Assembly (NCBI GenBank): GCA_030613005.1
Contig: JAUWMV010000016.1
Location: 1 to 48,375 of the forward strand
Direction: 5' to 3'
DNA from: a bacterium
Lineage (GTDB): Bacteria; UBP14; UBA6098; B30-G16
Length of the DNA: 48,375 bases
Position 1 is the stretch's first letter; each line of letters opens with the position of its first letter. A program made the translations under genes and the position numbers. Below are positions 18,321-28,073 of the stretch, piece after piece. The notes below the pieces were generated by a model. It searched no databases. It was not told the origin of the DNA and was given only the letters and a program-made list of their open reading frames with translations.

Positions 18321-19340
18321 ATGAGAAATATTGCGGGGTTGACAGTAAACCTAATTGTTTCGATGTTAGTCTTTGGTGATGTTTGCATCACAACCTCAGC
18401 AAAGCCAACATTTGTCAAAATTGGCGATCCTATCGATTATACTATTGAGTTATCCTATCCAGACACGATGCAAGCTGGTCTCATGCTTTCCGGAGAAAGA
18501 CAGCTTGGTCAATTCGATATATTGAGTGCGTCGGTAGATTCTATTGAAACCGATAATGGCATAAAAACTCAGAAATTTAACCTTAAATTAGCACTATATC
18601 ATCCTAATGATGCCATCATCCCACCTGCTGCGGCAGTTGCCGTTTCGAAATCGGGTGTTGCAGATACACTTCTAACTCAGCCTATTACAATCAAATTCAT
18701 TGCACTTGTTCCTCCGAAAGCTATCGATTCGCTTTTAATTAAGGATGTCAAGCAACCGATTGCTCTCCCGTTCCCTTTGGAAAAACTACTTAAGCTATTT
18801 CTTATCGGTTTTCTAATCGGTGCAGTTGTGATCGCGGCAATCTGGGTTTGGGGTCTTAAATCCAGAGGATTAAGTATTTTGTCATTTATTTCTCCTAAAC
18901 GTCCACCGTGGGAAGAAGCGCTGGAAATGCTCGATACTCTTTTGAATTCAGATCTTTTAGAGAACAATGAGTTTAAGGAATATTTTGATAGATTAACCGA
19001 CATTTTACGATGGTATATCGAGAAACGCTTTCACATTGCAGCACTTGAACTTTCCACTACTGAGTTAATGGATAACCTCAAACAAACAAAACCAGATATC
19101 GAATCGTTAGAATGGGAATGGTTCACCAGCAAGACTAAAGAACTATTAACACGAGCAGATTTGGTTAAGTTTGCGAAATTTTTACCGGAGTATAAATACG
19201 CAAGGCTCGATGCAGCAGCAGTTAAGGATCTTATAGAAAAGACGATACCAAAACCAAAGGCAGAAGAAGAAATTAGAGAAGGAATTGAAGAGAAGTCGCA
19301 ATCATCCGTTGAACCTATCGATAAACTACAGAGGAATTGA
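18321..19340 (+). CDS. BatX-like membrane protein
   Basis: This is a 339-residue protein. A signal-like N-terminus is followed by a beta-rich extracytoplasmic domain ('KPTFVKIGDPIDYTIEL'), a single transmembrane helix at about residues 156-177 and a cytoplasmic helical domain ('PPWEEALEMLDTL', 'LRWYIEKRFHIAALELSTTELMD'). This layout fits the DUF4381/BatX-type component between DUF58 and BatA in bat operons. The LSTTEL part is common in that family. Its role is unknown. It ends one base before batA, whose ribosome site (GAGGA) lies in its last codons, so translation is probably coupled. Confidence 0.75.
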   Translation: MRNIAGLTVNLIVSMLVFGDVCITTSAKPTFVKIGDPIDYTIELSYPDTMQAGLMLSGERQLGQFDILSASVDSIETDNGIKTQKFNLKLALYHPNDAIIPPAAAVAVSKSGVADTLLTQPITIKFIALVPPKAIDSLLIKDVKQPIALPFPLEKLLKLFLIGFLIGAVVIAAIWVWGLKSRGLSILSFISPKRPPWEEALEMLDTLLNSDLLENNEFKEYFDRLTDILRWYIEKRFHIAALELSTTELMDNLKQTKPDIESLEWEWFTSKTKELLTRADLVKFAKFLPEYKYARLDAAAVKDLIEKTIPKPKAEEEIREGIEEKSQSSVEPIDKLQRN

Positions 19341-19341
19341 T

Positions 19342-20355
19342 ATGCATGTTATAGGAGACATTTTTTCTGGTAGGATTAGCTTTGAAAATCCCTGGGGTTT
19401 TTTACTGTTGCTTCTAATTCCTATAGGTTATTGGCTTATTAGTCATTTTAGGCGTTCGGCAATGATTTTTCCAGTTACCAGACGATTTGTTAAGGCTTCT
19501 AGATCGGTAAGAGTTGTATTATGGCGGTTTATGCCTCATATTTTGGCAATAACGATTATCATGTTTTCTGTTGGAGTTTCAAGACCTCAATCTAGCACAG
19601 AAATAGAAAAGGTATTCACTGAGGGTATAGATATCACAATCGCATTAGATATTTCATCATCCATGAGAGCTATGGATTTCAAACCCAAAGATAGAATTGA
19701 AGCAGCGAAACAGGAGGCTGAGAATTTTATTATGGGTCGTCCTGATGATAGAATAGGGGTTGTAGTTTTTGCTTCTAAGGCTTTTCCACAATGTCCCCTT
19801 ACTATCGATCACAATATTGTGATTGAATTGCTTAGGAATGTTGAAATTGGTATGATCGAAGATGGGACCGCTATTGGAGATGCAATAATTACTGCTTCCA
19901 ATCGTCTCAGAAAAAGCAAGGCTAAAAGTAAGGTTGTAATTCTTTTGACCGACGGACGAAGCAATACAGGGAAAATAGATCCAATAACTGCAGCTCAAGC
20001 TGCTGCTGCATTAGATATTAAAATATACACAATAGGAATTGGCAAAAGGGGACGAGCACTATACCCGGTTCAGACACCATTCGGTGGAACAAGGCTGGTC
20101 CCAATGGACGTTGAAATCGATGAAGAAACGTTGGGAAAAATAGCTGCTGAAGCTAACGGTAAATATTTTCGTGCAACTGATGAAGAACGTTTGAGAGCTA
20201 TTTATAATGAAATAAACAAGCTTGAAAAGACTAAAATTGAAGTTAAAAAATTTAGACGTCATGCGGAGCTTTACTATTTACCAGTATTTTTCGGTTTTAT
20301 TTTGCTGTTACTGTACGTTTTACTTGAGAATTTTATTGTGAGGTCGCTGCCATGA
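19342..20355 (+). CDS. batA: BatA-like VWA domain membrane protein
   Basis: ATG at 19342 with GAGGA just upstream is preferred over an upstream in-frame start at 19285 that overlaps batX by 56 bases. The 337-residue protein has N-terminal membrane segments, a von Willebrand A domain with the MIDAS motif 'ALDISSSM' (DxSxS near residue 103) and the later 'LLTDGRSNTG', and a C-terminal transmembrane helix. BatA and BatB are paired VWA proteins of the aerotolerance operon, likely in a complex at the inner membrane. Its last codons overlap the start of batB by four bases (ATGA). Confidence 0.9.
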   Translation: MHVIGDIFSGRISFENPWGFLLLLLIPIGYWLISHFRRSAMIFPVTRRFVKASRSVRVVLWRFMPHILAITIIMFSVGVSRPQSSTEIEKVFTEGIDITIALDISSSMRAMDFKPKDRIEAAKQEAENFIMGRPDDRIGVVVFASKAFPQCPLTIDHNIVIELLRNVEIGMIEDGTAIGDAIITASNRLRKSKAKSKVVILLTDGRSNTGKIDPITAAQAAAALDIKIYTIGIGKRGRALYPVQTPFGGTRLVPMDVEIDEETLGKIAAEANGKYFRATDEERLRAIYNEINKLEKTKIEVKKFRRHAELYYLPVFFGFILLLLYVLLENFIVRSLP

Positions 20356-21374
20356 TTAGGTTTGCAAATCAACATTATTCGATATTGTTTATTGGAGTTC
20401 CTGCAATAATACTATTGTATATATTTGCCGACACTTTTAGAAGGAGATCCCTTAGAAAAATCGGTGAACGTGAATTTATAAAGAATATGCTTCTGTTTTT
20501 CAATCCTGCAGCGAGAGTTTTGAGAAGAATTCTTTTTGTTATTGGGTATATTTTTTTGGTATTTGCCATTATGCGACCGCAAATCGGAACTAAATTGGAG
20601 AAGGTTAAAAGACAGGGAATCGATATTGTTTTTGCACTCGATGTCTCCAAATCCATGTTAGCTGAAGATCTGAAACCCAATCGTCTTTCCAATGCTAAGA
20701 ATGAAATCCGGGAATTTATTAGAAGACGATCAGATGATAGATTTGCTCTCGTTCCGTTCGCAGGAGATGCCTTTATAATGTGTCCTTTAACTATGGATTT
20801 TGATGCTTATCTTATGTTTCTAAATGCGGTGGATGAAAATACAATTGAAGAACCCGGGACGGATTTAGGGAAAGCTCTTCAAACATCGATAAAGGCTTTC
20901 GTGGATGATAAACCTCGGTATAAGGCTATAGTACTCATCACTGATGGTGAGCAGACAGCATCTGGGGATCCAGTTTCAGTTGCCCGTGAGATTGCTAAAA
21001 CCGGTGTAAAAATATTCACGATCGGGGTGGGCACACCGACAGGTGATCCTATACCTATTAAGGATACAAGGGGTAATATCATAGGTTATAAGAAGGATCC
21101 AAAAACTGGTGCAATTGTTACATCGAAATTGGATGAGGAAACTCTAGCAAAAATAAGTGAACTTACAGCAGCAGATTACTTTTCGGCAAGTCCTGGCAGA
21201 AGTGAGCTCAAAGAGATTTTTGCTAATATTGATAAAATGGGTAAAAAAGAACTTGAGACTTTTTCATTTAGCAATTATGAGGAAATATTTTACTATCCAC
21301 TTTCTGTTGCGATTATTTTATTCTGGCTGTTTTGGTGCATTCCTGAGAGAAGTAAAAAGTTGAAATCTCTATAG
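20352..21374 (+). CDS. batB: BatB-like VWA domain membrane protein
   Basis: The 340-residue paralogue of BatA has two N-terminal hydrophobic segments, a VWA domain with intact MIDAS ('ALDVSKSM', near residue 96; 'LITDGEQTASG') and a C-terminal transmembrane helix before a basic tail. An ATGA overlap with batA indicates translational coupling. BatB follows BatA in most Bacteroidota and Leptospira operons, but in those batC follows directly; here a YihY gene intervenes. Confidence 0.92.
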   Translation: MIRFANQHYSILFIGVPAIILLYIFADTFRRRSLRKIGEREFIKNMLLFFNPAARVLRRILFVIGYIFLVFAIMRPQIGTKLEKVKRQGIDIVFALDVSKSMLAEDLKPNRLSNAKNEIREFIRRRSDDRFALVPFAGDAFIMCPLTMDFDAYLMFLNAVDENTIEEPGTDLGKALQTSIKAFVDDKPRYKAIVLITDGEQTASGDPVSVAREIAKTGVKIFTIGVGTPTGDPIPIKDTRGNIIGYKKDPKTGAIVTSKLDEETLAKISELTAADYFSASPGRSELKEIFANIDKMGKKELETFSFSNYEEIFYYPLSVAIILFWLFWCIPERSKKLKSL

Positions 21375-21395
21375 ATTTTGTTAATTTGATTCATT

Positions 21396-22292
21396 ATGAA
21401 AAAAAATGGTGTGGCAAATAAAGATGTATTAATTGTAAAAGGATTTTGGTGGCATTTCCGTAATATGTGGATAAACTTTTATCAACATAACGGTGTTATA
21501 TTGTCCGCTGCAACTTCTTTTTATGCCATCATGTCTGGTGTGTCGATGATAATGCTTGGTTTTTCGATTGCAGGATTAATTGTTGGTTCACCGCAGAAAG
21601 CAGCGTCATTACTGCTTAATTTTATGAATCTTCAAGAGTTATTTCCTGATGGTGTAATTGGTATAAACTCCTTAGCACAAACTCTTGTTAGCAGGGCAGA
21701 GACAGTTACATTCCTGAGTTTAATATTATTTATTATTTTCTCTGGGACAGTTTTTCTATCGATCGAATCTGCGTTGAATAAAATTTTCGATGTAGAAAAA
21801 GGACGTCACATTTTAAGAAAAGTATTTGTAGCCTATTTAACGATGTTTATAACATATTTATCGTTTTTTGGTTCGGCATTTGTTACATGGGGAGCTATGA
21901 TAATCACCGATTATGGGATAACAGTTCTTGGTGTCTCCCCGACTGGTATAAATACATTTTGGGAATTATTCATATTATTGGTGCCGTTTATTTTAATTTC
22001 GTTCTTTTTTGGGATTTTGTATAAAGTAGTTCCCTGGTGTAGTGTACCTTGGAAATACGCTCTTTTATCTGGATTATTTGCTGGTATAATGTGGGAGATT
22101 GCTAAAAGAGTTTTCACATTTTATGTTAGATATATTGTCAAATATGACGAATTGTATGGAGGAATTAGCACTTTGCTGGCAACCTTTTTATGGGTTTTTT
22201 ATACTTTTGCAATAATGTTTTTAGGGGGATCCTTAGCTAAATCTATGATGGCACTTAGGAATAAAGATCTTTTAATAACACAGAAGGTATGA
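21396..22292 (+). CDS. YihY/BrkB-family inner membrane protein
   Basis: The 298-residue polytopic protein has about six hydrophobic helices and family motifs: 'LSAATSFYAIMSGVSM', 'FSGTVFLSIESALNKIFDVE' and 'YGGISTLLATFLWVFY'. It belongs to the YihY/virulence factor BrkB family, often mislabelled RNase BN. Its function is poorly known; some members affect envelope or transport. It lies between batB and batC in the same direction with short gaps (21 and 4 bases), so it is in the operon. There is no strong ribosome site before the ATG. Confidence 0.9.
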   Translation: MKKNGVANKDVLIVKGFWWHFRNMWINFYQHNGVILSAATSFYAIMSGVSMIMLGFSIAGLIVGSPQKAASLLLNFMNLQELFPDGVIGINSLAQTLVSRAETVTFLSLILFIIFSGTVFLSIESALNKIFDVEKGRHILRKVFVAYLTMFITYLSFFGSAFVTWGAMIITDYGITVLGVSPTGINTFWELFILLVPFILISFFFGILYKVVPWCSVPWKYALLSGLFAGIMWEIAKRVFTFYVRYIVKYDELYGGISTLLATFLWVFYTFAIMFLGGSLAKSMMALRNKDLLITQKV

Positions 22293-22296
22293 GAGT

Positions 22297-23034
22297 ATGT
22301 CAAATATATTAAAATTAAAAAATCTTCTCTTATTGTTTATTTTTCTGCCTGCGCTAACTCCAGCGCAATCGTGGTTGGATAATCGTTCTGGAATTGCTGA
22401 ATATAACAAGGGTGAATATGAAGATGCACAAAAAAAATTTCAAAAAGCACGGAAGAAAGTTCCCGACGATCCATCTATTACACTTAACATAAGTTCAACC
22501 CTTTATAAACAGGAAATTTACAATGAAGCAGGAAATGAAATAATAAAGTCACTCAGAAAAAATCCAGAGATAACGGATTCGTCGTTATATTCTAGTTTAT
22601 ACTATAATCTTGGTAATTCTTTTTTCAAGCAAGAGAGTTTAGGGCAAGCCATTGAATTCTATAAGTCAGCAGTGAGGTTGAATTCAAATGATCTGGATGC
22701 AAAATATAATCTAGAACTGTTATTAAGAATTACACAACAACAACAACAAAATCAGCAGCAAAATCAGCAACAGGAACAACAAAAGGAGGGAAATCAACAG
22801 CAACAACAAAACCAACATCAAGATCAACAGAATCAAGATCAATCGGAGCAGCAACAACAGCAAAATCAACAACAAGAACCGCAGCAACAACAAGAAGGAG
22901 CTATGTCAAAAGAAGACGCTGAAAGACTTATGGATGCATTCCGGAGACAGGAACAGGAGATGATTTACGGACAATCCCAGCAACAAAAGAGAAAAACAGG
23001 TGGAAGCAAATATCGAAATCAGCGTGATTGGTGA
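22297..23034 (+). CDS. batC: BatC-like TPR protein with glutamine-rich tail
   Basis: The 245-residue protein has a signal peptide ('LLLFIFLPALTPAQ'), then about three TPR units ('AEYNKGEYEDAQKKFQKARK', 'YYNLGNSFFKQESLGQAIEFY'), then a very glutamine-rich segment at about 146-200, and a polar C-terminus ending 'RNQRDW'. BatC in this operon typically ends in a Q-rich stretch of this kind and is thought to scaffold the BatA/B complex on the periplasmic side. Spacing after the YihY gene is four bases, and batD follows within about 60 bases. Confidence 0.82.
   Translation: MSNILKLKNLLLLFIFLPALTPAQSWLDNRSGIAEYNKGEYEDAQKKFQKARKKVPDDPSITLNISSTLYKQEIYNEAGNEIIKSLRKNPEITDSSLYSSLYYNLGNSFFKQESLGQAIEFYKSAVRLNSNDLDAKYNLELLLRITQQQQQNQQQNQQQEQQKEGNQQQQQNQHQDQQNQDQSEQQQQQNQQQEPQQQQEGAMSKEDAERLMDAFRRQEQEMIYGQSQQQKRKTGGSKYRNQRDW
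22733..22893 (+). repeat. CAA/CAG-rich glutamine repeat in batC
   Basis: An irregular run of CAA, CAG and AAT codons encodes glutamine with interspersed asparagine, aspartate and glutamate. The mix of CAA and CAG argues against simple slippage artefacts and fits a selected low-complexity linker. It is expected for this family, although its length may vary between strains. Confidence 0.85.
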
Positions 23035-23094
23035 GAATTCAAATGAGACAAGAATTTGCAACTAAAATTTATAATTAATGATAAAAGAAATCAC

Positions 23095-24897
23095 ATGACT
23101 AAAATTTCAAACAAAACAATTATTATAATTCTGATAGGAATAATTACATTAAGTTTATCCGCTCAAGATGTTAGGGTTTCATCTTCAGTAGATAAGACAC
23201 AAATATTCTTGAACGATGTAGTTACATTTACTGTCACAGTTAGTGGATCTGGCATTAAGAGCGTGAAACCTGCTAGTTTGGATATTGGGAATTCATGGAG
23301 AATTCAGAATACATCGAAATCCACTTCCCAGAATATTCAAATTGTTGGAGGGAGAATGCAAGCCTCGAAAAATTTTAATTATATATTCTACCTTTCGCCA
23401 ATGAAGAATGGAACTCTTATAATTCCAAGTGTTGACGTTTATGTTAATGGGAAAAAATATACTACAAAACCAATAAAAATTAAAGTTGCCGCATCGACCA
23501 GAGGAAAACCTTCGAGCGGTCAAACTACTCAAATACCTTCTAGTCAACAACCTAAAGTCGAATCGGATGTTAACATATTTCTTTCTGTTATTACTGATAA
23601 AAAGTCAGTTTATGAGGGAGAACAGATCAACGTGGATTTTATGCTATATAGCGCATACAGAATAGAAAATGTCAATTATGAAAAAGATGCAGAATTTAAG
23701 AATTTTTGGATTGAACCATTATACCAAGCATCACAATTAGTGCCAGAAACAGTTAGCTTTAAAGGCAGGAGATTTTCTCGTTTTTTACTCCAAACAATTG
23801 CGGCTTTCCCTCTCAGAACTGGTACATTAACAATTGAGCCAATGGTGTTGAATACAATTATTCGATATCCATCTCGAGGTTTTTTTGATTTTGGTCGACG
23901 CGCAACCTTTAGTGTGAAAAGCAATCGAATTTCAATAAAAGTTTTGCAATTACCCAGTGAGGGCAAACCGGATGATTTCATCGAAGCAGTAGGACAATAT
24001 TCTCTCTCTGCGGAAGTAGACAGAAATGAACTTCCTGCTGGGGAAGCTTTAAGCTTAAAAGTTCGGGTATCTGGATATGGCAATATAGAGACAGTAACGA
24101 TGCCACAACCTATATTACCTACTGATTTCGAGGATTTTGACCATCAAGTTAAGGTATCTAAGGATGAGAAGGGAGGTAAACTTTATGGAATTAAAGAGGT
24201 TGAGTACGTATTAGTTCCAAGGAGTCAGGGGGAATATGAGATTCCATCGATAGCATTTTCTTATTTTGACCCCAAAAAAAAGAAATACATACAGCAGGAA
24301 ACTGAGCCGATTATGATAAAGGTTCTCAAAGGAAAAGGTGGAATTATTATGACTGGCGGAGGGAGAAGCGGGATTGTTGCAGTAGGAGGTGATATAGAAT
24401 TCATAAAATCGGATTTGAAAACTATTAGAACAGGTGGTTTCAACATTCCATGGGGTCTGAAATCCTTGTGGTTTCTTCCTATTGAGCTTTTACTTATCAT
24501 TGTTGCATTAGCTTATAGAACAAGATATGAAAAAAGGATCGAGAATATAGGTGCTGTTAAGTCCTCTCTCGCACTTAATAAATCCAAAAAGAAACTTAAT
24601 ACCGCTCGTCGTATGAAAAACAAAGCTCAAGCAATTGCTGCAATATACGATTCGATCTTTCAATATATAGGCGATAAGCTTGGGATGGCAGCAGGAGCAG
24701 TAATATTCGATGATGCTACAATACATCTTAAGGAAAGTGGTGTGGAAGACGTTATATGCGAAGGTTTGAGAGAGGTTCTCGATGTTATACATGCTTCGAG
24801 ATTTGCACCAGCTGAAACTGATATTAATGTCGATGACTTAGTTCACAGAGTGCTATTGCTTCTTAAGGAAATCGACACAAAGGTGGGTCGTAAGTGA
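23095..24897 (+). CDS. batD: BatD-like membrane protein
   Basis: The ATG at 23095 gives a 600-residue protein with a clean signal peptide ('TIIIILIGIITLSLSAQ'); an in-frame TTG at 23056 would only add a hydrophilic head. The ectodomain begins 'VRVSSSVDKTQIFLNDVVTFTVTV', the start of the BatD repeats, with further beta-sandwich units ('KKSVYEGEQINVDF', 'EVDRNELPAGEALSLKVRV'). One transmembrane helix ('LWFLPIELLLIIVALAY', about residue 460) is followed by a cytoplasmic helical tail. It forms part of the aerotolerance complex. It overlaps batE by four bases (GTGA). Confidence 0.9.
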   Translation: MTKISNKTIIIILIGIITLSLSAQDVRVSSSVDKTQIFLNDVVTFTVTVSGSGIKSVKPASLDIGNSWRIQNTSKSTSQNIQIVGGRMQASKNFNYIFYLSPMKNGTLIIPSVDVYVNGKKYTTKPIKIKVAASTRGKPSSGQTTQIPSSQQPKVESDVNIFLSVITDKKSVYEGEQINVDFMLYSAYRIENVNYEKDAEFKNFWIEPLYQASQLVPETVSFKGRRFSRFLLQTIAAFPLRTGTLTIEPMVLNTIIRYPSRGFFDFGRRATFSVKSNRISIKVLQLPSEGKPDDFIEAVGQYSLSAEVDRNELPAGEALSLKVRVSGYGNIETVTMPQPILPTDFEDFDHQVKVSKDEKGGKLYGIKEVEYVLVPRSQGEYEIPSIAFSYFDPKKKKYIQQETEPIMIKVLKGKGGIIMTGGGRSGIVAVGGDIEFIKSDLKTIRTGGFNIPWGLKSLWFLPIELLLIIVALAYRTRYEKRIENIGAVKSSLALNKSKKKLNTARRMKNKAQAIAAIYDSIFQYIGDKLGMAAGAVIFDDATIHLKESGVEDVICEGLREVLDVIHASRFAPAETDINVDDLVHRVLLLLKEIDTKVGRK

Positions 24898-25685
24898 GAT
24901 TTACGTTAGTTACATCGATTATTCTGATTATTTCAGCTCTCTCATTTGCAGCGCAAAAGGATGTTACTAAGTTATACAATACTGCCAATAGCCAATATAG
25001 AAATGAAGAATATGTGCAGGCACTTGAAAACTATATGAAAGCTATTGAGTTAGGTGGATATGATTTTAGACTTTTCTTTAATATTGGAAATACGTATTTC
25101 AGAATGGGAGATATAGGCAGAGCTATCTTATGGTATGAACGAGCAAGAATTTTATCACCAAACGATCCAGATATCAAGAAAAATTTGGAATTCGCGAGAA
25201 AATTAACGCGAGATAGAATAGAATCAATTTATGCTGGTACTCTCTTACAGCCTTTTTTCAGAATGTTAGTAAACATCTCCTTTAGCAATTTCTGGATTAT
25301 TTTACTTATTATTTCCGTTGCAGCTTCTCTTGCGTCAATATATGCGATAATAAGACTGAGTGGCCGATGGTTGGCTGTTGTGTTATGGATTCTACTGATA
25401 ATTTCGACTTCATTCTGGTTTATAAAAGGGAATAGATTATGGGAAAGAAGCCTGGCAATTGTTATTGCATCAAAAGTCGATGTTCGAAGTGCTCCTTCAA
25501 ATAATAGTGAGTTGTTATTCACAATTCATGATGGCACTCGAGTGGGAATTAAAGAAACTCGTTTGGGTTGGGAGAGAATTATTCTGGAGGATGGAAACTC
25601 TGGCTGGGTACCAAGGCAGACAATTGAGATGATTATAAAACATAACTTATTTAGCAAATCCAATGTTACAGATATTTCCGAGTAA
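24894..25685 (+). CDS. batE: BatE-like TPR/SH3 membrane protein
   Basis: The start is GTG overlapping the batD stop. The 263-residue protein has a signal-like N-terminus, TPR repeats at about 20-100 ('VTKLYNTANSQYRNEEYVQALENY', cited by its key residues; 'FFNIGNTYFRMGDIGRAILWYERA'), two transmembrane segments at about 125-185 and a C-terminal bacterial SH3 domain ('VDVRSAPSNNSELLFTIHDG', 'GNSGWVPRQTIEMI'). This is the BatE architecture. The final codons overlap the next gene by 23 bases. Confidence 0.85.
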   Translation: MRFTLVTSIILIISALSFAAQKDVTKLYNTANSQYRNEEYVQALENYMKAIELGGYDFRLFFNIGNTYFRMGDIGRAILWYERARILSPNDPDIKKNLEFARKLTRDRIESIYAGTLLQPFFRMLVNISFSNFWIILLIISVAASLASIYAIIRLSGRWLAVVLWILLIISTSFWFIKGNRLWERSLAIVIASKVDVRSAPSNNSELLFTIHDGTRVGIKETRLGWERIILEDGNSGWVPRQTIEMIIKHNLFSKSNVTDISE

Positions 25686-26637
25686 TATTGATTATCTTAA
25701 GATTTTGTCTCAATTTGAATTAGGCGAGATCATTGGGACAAAGTTATTTGGTGGTTCATTAAGAGATTTTTACAGAATTTCAACATCTCATGGCAATATA
25801 ATTTTTCTCTTCGATTCAAATAGATCGGAACTGATAAGATATTCCAGATTACTTAGATCTCTACATAATGAAAATATTCCAGTTCCAGTTGTTTTAGCAA
25901 TTTCATTGGATTCAAATGCACTCATACTTGAGGATGCTGGTAAAATTTCGGTAAGGGATTGGATTCGACAGCATAAGGATTTTTCCATTTATTTTGAAAT
26001 TATAGAGAAAATTGCACAATTTCATTCATTAGAAAACGTCGACGGTGCAATAAAACTAGAATTTAACAAGATAGATTTTATGTATGAAACCAATTATTTT
26101 ATCCGACATTTTTTAATTCGATATTTTGGGTTCGAGGGAAATGTATGGCAATATCTTAAGGATGAATTAACTGGTTTGGCTTCTAAGGCATCCGATTCGA
26201 TCTATGGATTTATGCATAGAGATTTCCAGTCAGAAAATATATTACTCTCAAAGAATGGTATAAAAATTGTAGATTTACAATCTGCAAGAGAAGGTCCAAG
26301 GGCATATGATCTCGCATCGTTATTAGAGGATCCTTACATAGCAATTCCTAATTACCTTAAAAGAAAACTACTACAAGAATATTTTGTTTTTTCTAAGCTT
26401 AATCATCGACAAGTGAAGAAATTTTTAAACTCATATCCATACAATGTTCTTCAACGTCTTATGCAAGCTACTGCTGCATTTGCATATCTCAGTTCGGTTC
26501 AGAATCAAACTTGGTTCCAGCAATTTATCCCAGTTTCACTTTACAGGATTAAATCAACACTTGAAGAACTTCAGGAATTTCCTCGTTTGCAAAAGGTAAT
26601 TACTCGATGTATTATAGAACTCGAAGAATTCGATTGA
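25663..26637 (+). CDS. Aminoglycoside-phosphotransferase-like sugar kinase (AmgK-type)
   Basis: The 324-residue protein has the APH/choline-kinase fold. The catalytic loop 'GFMHRDFQSENILL' holds the aspartate (HRD) and the magnesium-binding asparagine, and 'IVDLQSAREGPRAYDLASLL' is the DFG-equivalent loop. This resembles AmgK/cell-wall sugar kinases (N-acetylmuramate/N-acetylglucosamine kinases), whose loops read 'HRDFQSRN' and 'IDFQDA'. It is last in the bat operon, overlapping batE by 23 bases. A related kinase appears at the end of some bat loci, but I infer the substrate only from motifs. The cysteine- and tyrosine-rich tail is unremarkable. Confidence 0.75.
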   Translation: MLQIFPSNIDYLKILSQFELGEIIGTKLFGGSLRDFYRISTSHGNIIFLFDSNRSELIRYSRLLRSLHNENIPVPVVLAISLDSNALILEDAGKISVRDWIRQHKDFSIYFEIIEKIAQFHSLENVDGAIKLEFNKIDFMYETNYFIRHFLIRYFGFEGNVWQYLKDELTGLASKASDSIYGFMHRDFQSENILLSKNGIKIVDLQSAREGPRAYDLASLLEDPYIAIPNYLKRKLLQEYFVFSKLNHRQVKKFLNSYPYNVLQRLMQATAAFAYLSSVQNQTWFQQFIPVSLYRIKSTLEELQEFPRLQKVITRCIIELEEFD

Positions 26638-26651
26638 ATTTTGAGAAGTAT

Positions 26652-28073
26652 TTACCAGAATAATGTGATTTCTTCGTTTCTAACAATGCCGACAACTTTT
26701 GGTTTGCTCTCGAAATCGAAGTCCTTATCCAAAATCACTGCTTGAGCTTTGGAGCCAACCATTAGAGGAGTTTCTCTATTCTCCCATTTTGCAGGATTAT
26801 CTGCAAACAATGCAATTGCTTCCTCAAGTTTAATACTTTGATCAGAGTTCACGCGTTTTATACATGCAAAGATACCTCCAACAGGATCGATAGGAGTTAT
26901 ATACGAATCTGATCCACCTAAGAGAGATATTCCGGCATCTATTTCATCTCGAAATGGATTTGTTTTTCGCCAACGATTGCCTAAACGCATAGCATAAAGT
27001 TTATCAGGACCACCCCATCGAGTTTCAAAGGCAGGTTGAACTGAAAGCGTTATTTCCATTTTTGCGGCAAGTCTTAGAAGATTTTTATCGATAAGTTCTG
27101 CATGTTCGATACGCCAACTTTTAAGCTTTTTACCATTAGATATTTTTCCTGCGATTCTAAGATATTGTTCTACTGCACGGTCTCCAATCGCATGCATTGC
27201 TATGGATAGACCTGCATTGAAGGAATTTGAGAAAAAGTTCTCTAGTTTTTTGTCTGACCAGTATAAAATTCCAAGATTATCCGGATCATCGGTATACGGT
27301 TCTCGAATTGAAGCAGTATGCGAACCAAACGAGCCATCCAAAAGAAGACAGCCGCCAATATGCTTCAATCCTAACGATTTTACGCTTTCGATATCGGTCG
27401 TTTCAAAGAAATTTGTGGTTTCGATAGGCAGTTTATCTTGAATCTTGGTTGTAACTTCAATCCATTCATAAAGCGGAAAGAGAGCATGTATATAAAAAGC
27501 ACCCGCTTTAAGCGCGTTTTCAGATACTTTGTGGACTGCTTTTATAAGCGTGCTCTCATTAAGCGATCTAAGGAAAAATTTTACAATTTTCTCCTGCAAA
27601 GAGCCGATGTAAATACCGGTTTCATTACGTAATTCCTCAGGAAGCATTGAAATTGCAGCACTTGAAAGAGAACATGAATGACCATCAATTCTTCGTATAA
27701 AAACAGGAAGATTGTTTGTGGCTTTATCGAGTTCCTTTGCTGAAGGCATGTTATCTATTGGATCGAAATTGTAACCCCAAAGTGTTTCATCAATTATAAA
27801 TTCATCGAATGAGATTTCCCCCAAGAAAGCTAATAATTCCTTGCAGGTCTTTAGTTCGCCTAAATCTAATGAATTAAGGTAAATTCCACTTTGAATAAAG
27901 TGGACATGAGAATCTGTTAATGGAGGAATGAGAACTCTATTGCCTAAATCAAAAATCTTACAGTCTTCAGGGGGATTTACAGTGTTATCTAAGATTATGA
28001 TTTTATCATTTTTAATTATTAGTCGATTGAATATTCCTCTGGAAGTTCTTATTTTTCCTATTATTGCTAACAT
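26652..28073 (-). CDS. Amidohydrolase family 3 protein (YtcJ-like)
   Basis: The 473-residue metal-dependent hydrolase has the family's parts: an N-terminal beta strand, then 'TDSHVHFIQSG' (metal-binding HxH), 'VFIRRIDGHSCSLSSAAI', 'LLLDGSFGSHTASI', 'AMHAIGDRAVEQYL' (third histidine), 'RIEHAELI' (fourth histidine) and 'LGGSDSYI' (final aspartate). The active site looks complete. Such proteins hydrolyse N-substituted amides or imides; the substrate is unknown. Its start overlaps the 3' end of the PAP2 gene by 62 bases, which is long; no better in-frame start with a ribosome site is visible, though a later one is possible. Confidence 0.9.
   Translation of the reverse strand: MLAIIGKIRTSRGIFNRLIIKNDKIIILDNTVNPPEDCKIFDLGNRVLIPPLTDSHVHFIQSGIYLNSLDLGELKTCKELLAFLGEISFDEFIIDETLWGYNFDPIDNMPSAKELDKATNNLPVFIRRIDGHSCSLSSAAISMLPEELRNETGIYIGSLQEKIVKFFLRSLNESTLIKAVHKVSENALKAGAFYIHALFPLYEWIEVTTKIQDKLPIETTNFFETTDIESVKSLGLKHIGGCLLLDGSFGSHTASIREPYTDDPDNLGILYWSDKKLENFFSNSFNAGLSIAMHAIGDRAVEQYLRIAGKISNGKKLKSWRIEHAELIDKNLLRLAAKMEITLSVQPAFETRWGGPDKLYAMRLGNRWRKTNPFRDEIDAGISLLGGSDSYITPIDPVGGIFACIKRVNSDQSIKLEEAIALFADNPAKWENRETPLMVGSKAQAVILDKDFDFESKPKVVGIVRNEEITLFW

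Noticed and set aside
22733-22893. Glutamine-codon run as an assembly or slippage error
   Set aside because: CAA and CAG are mixed, the frame is kept, and BatC proteins usually have Q-rich tails.
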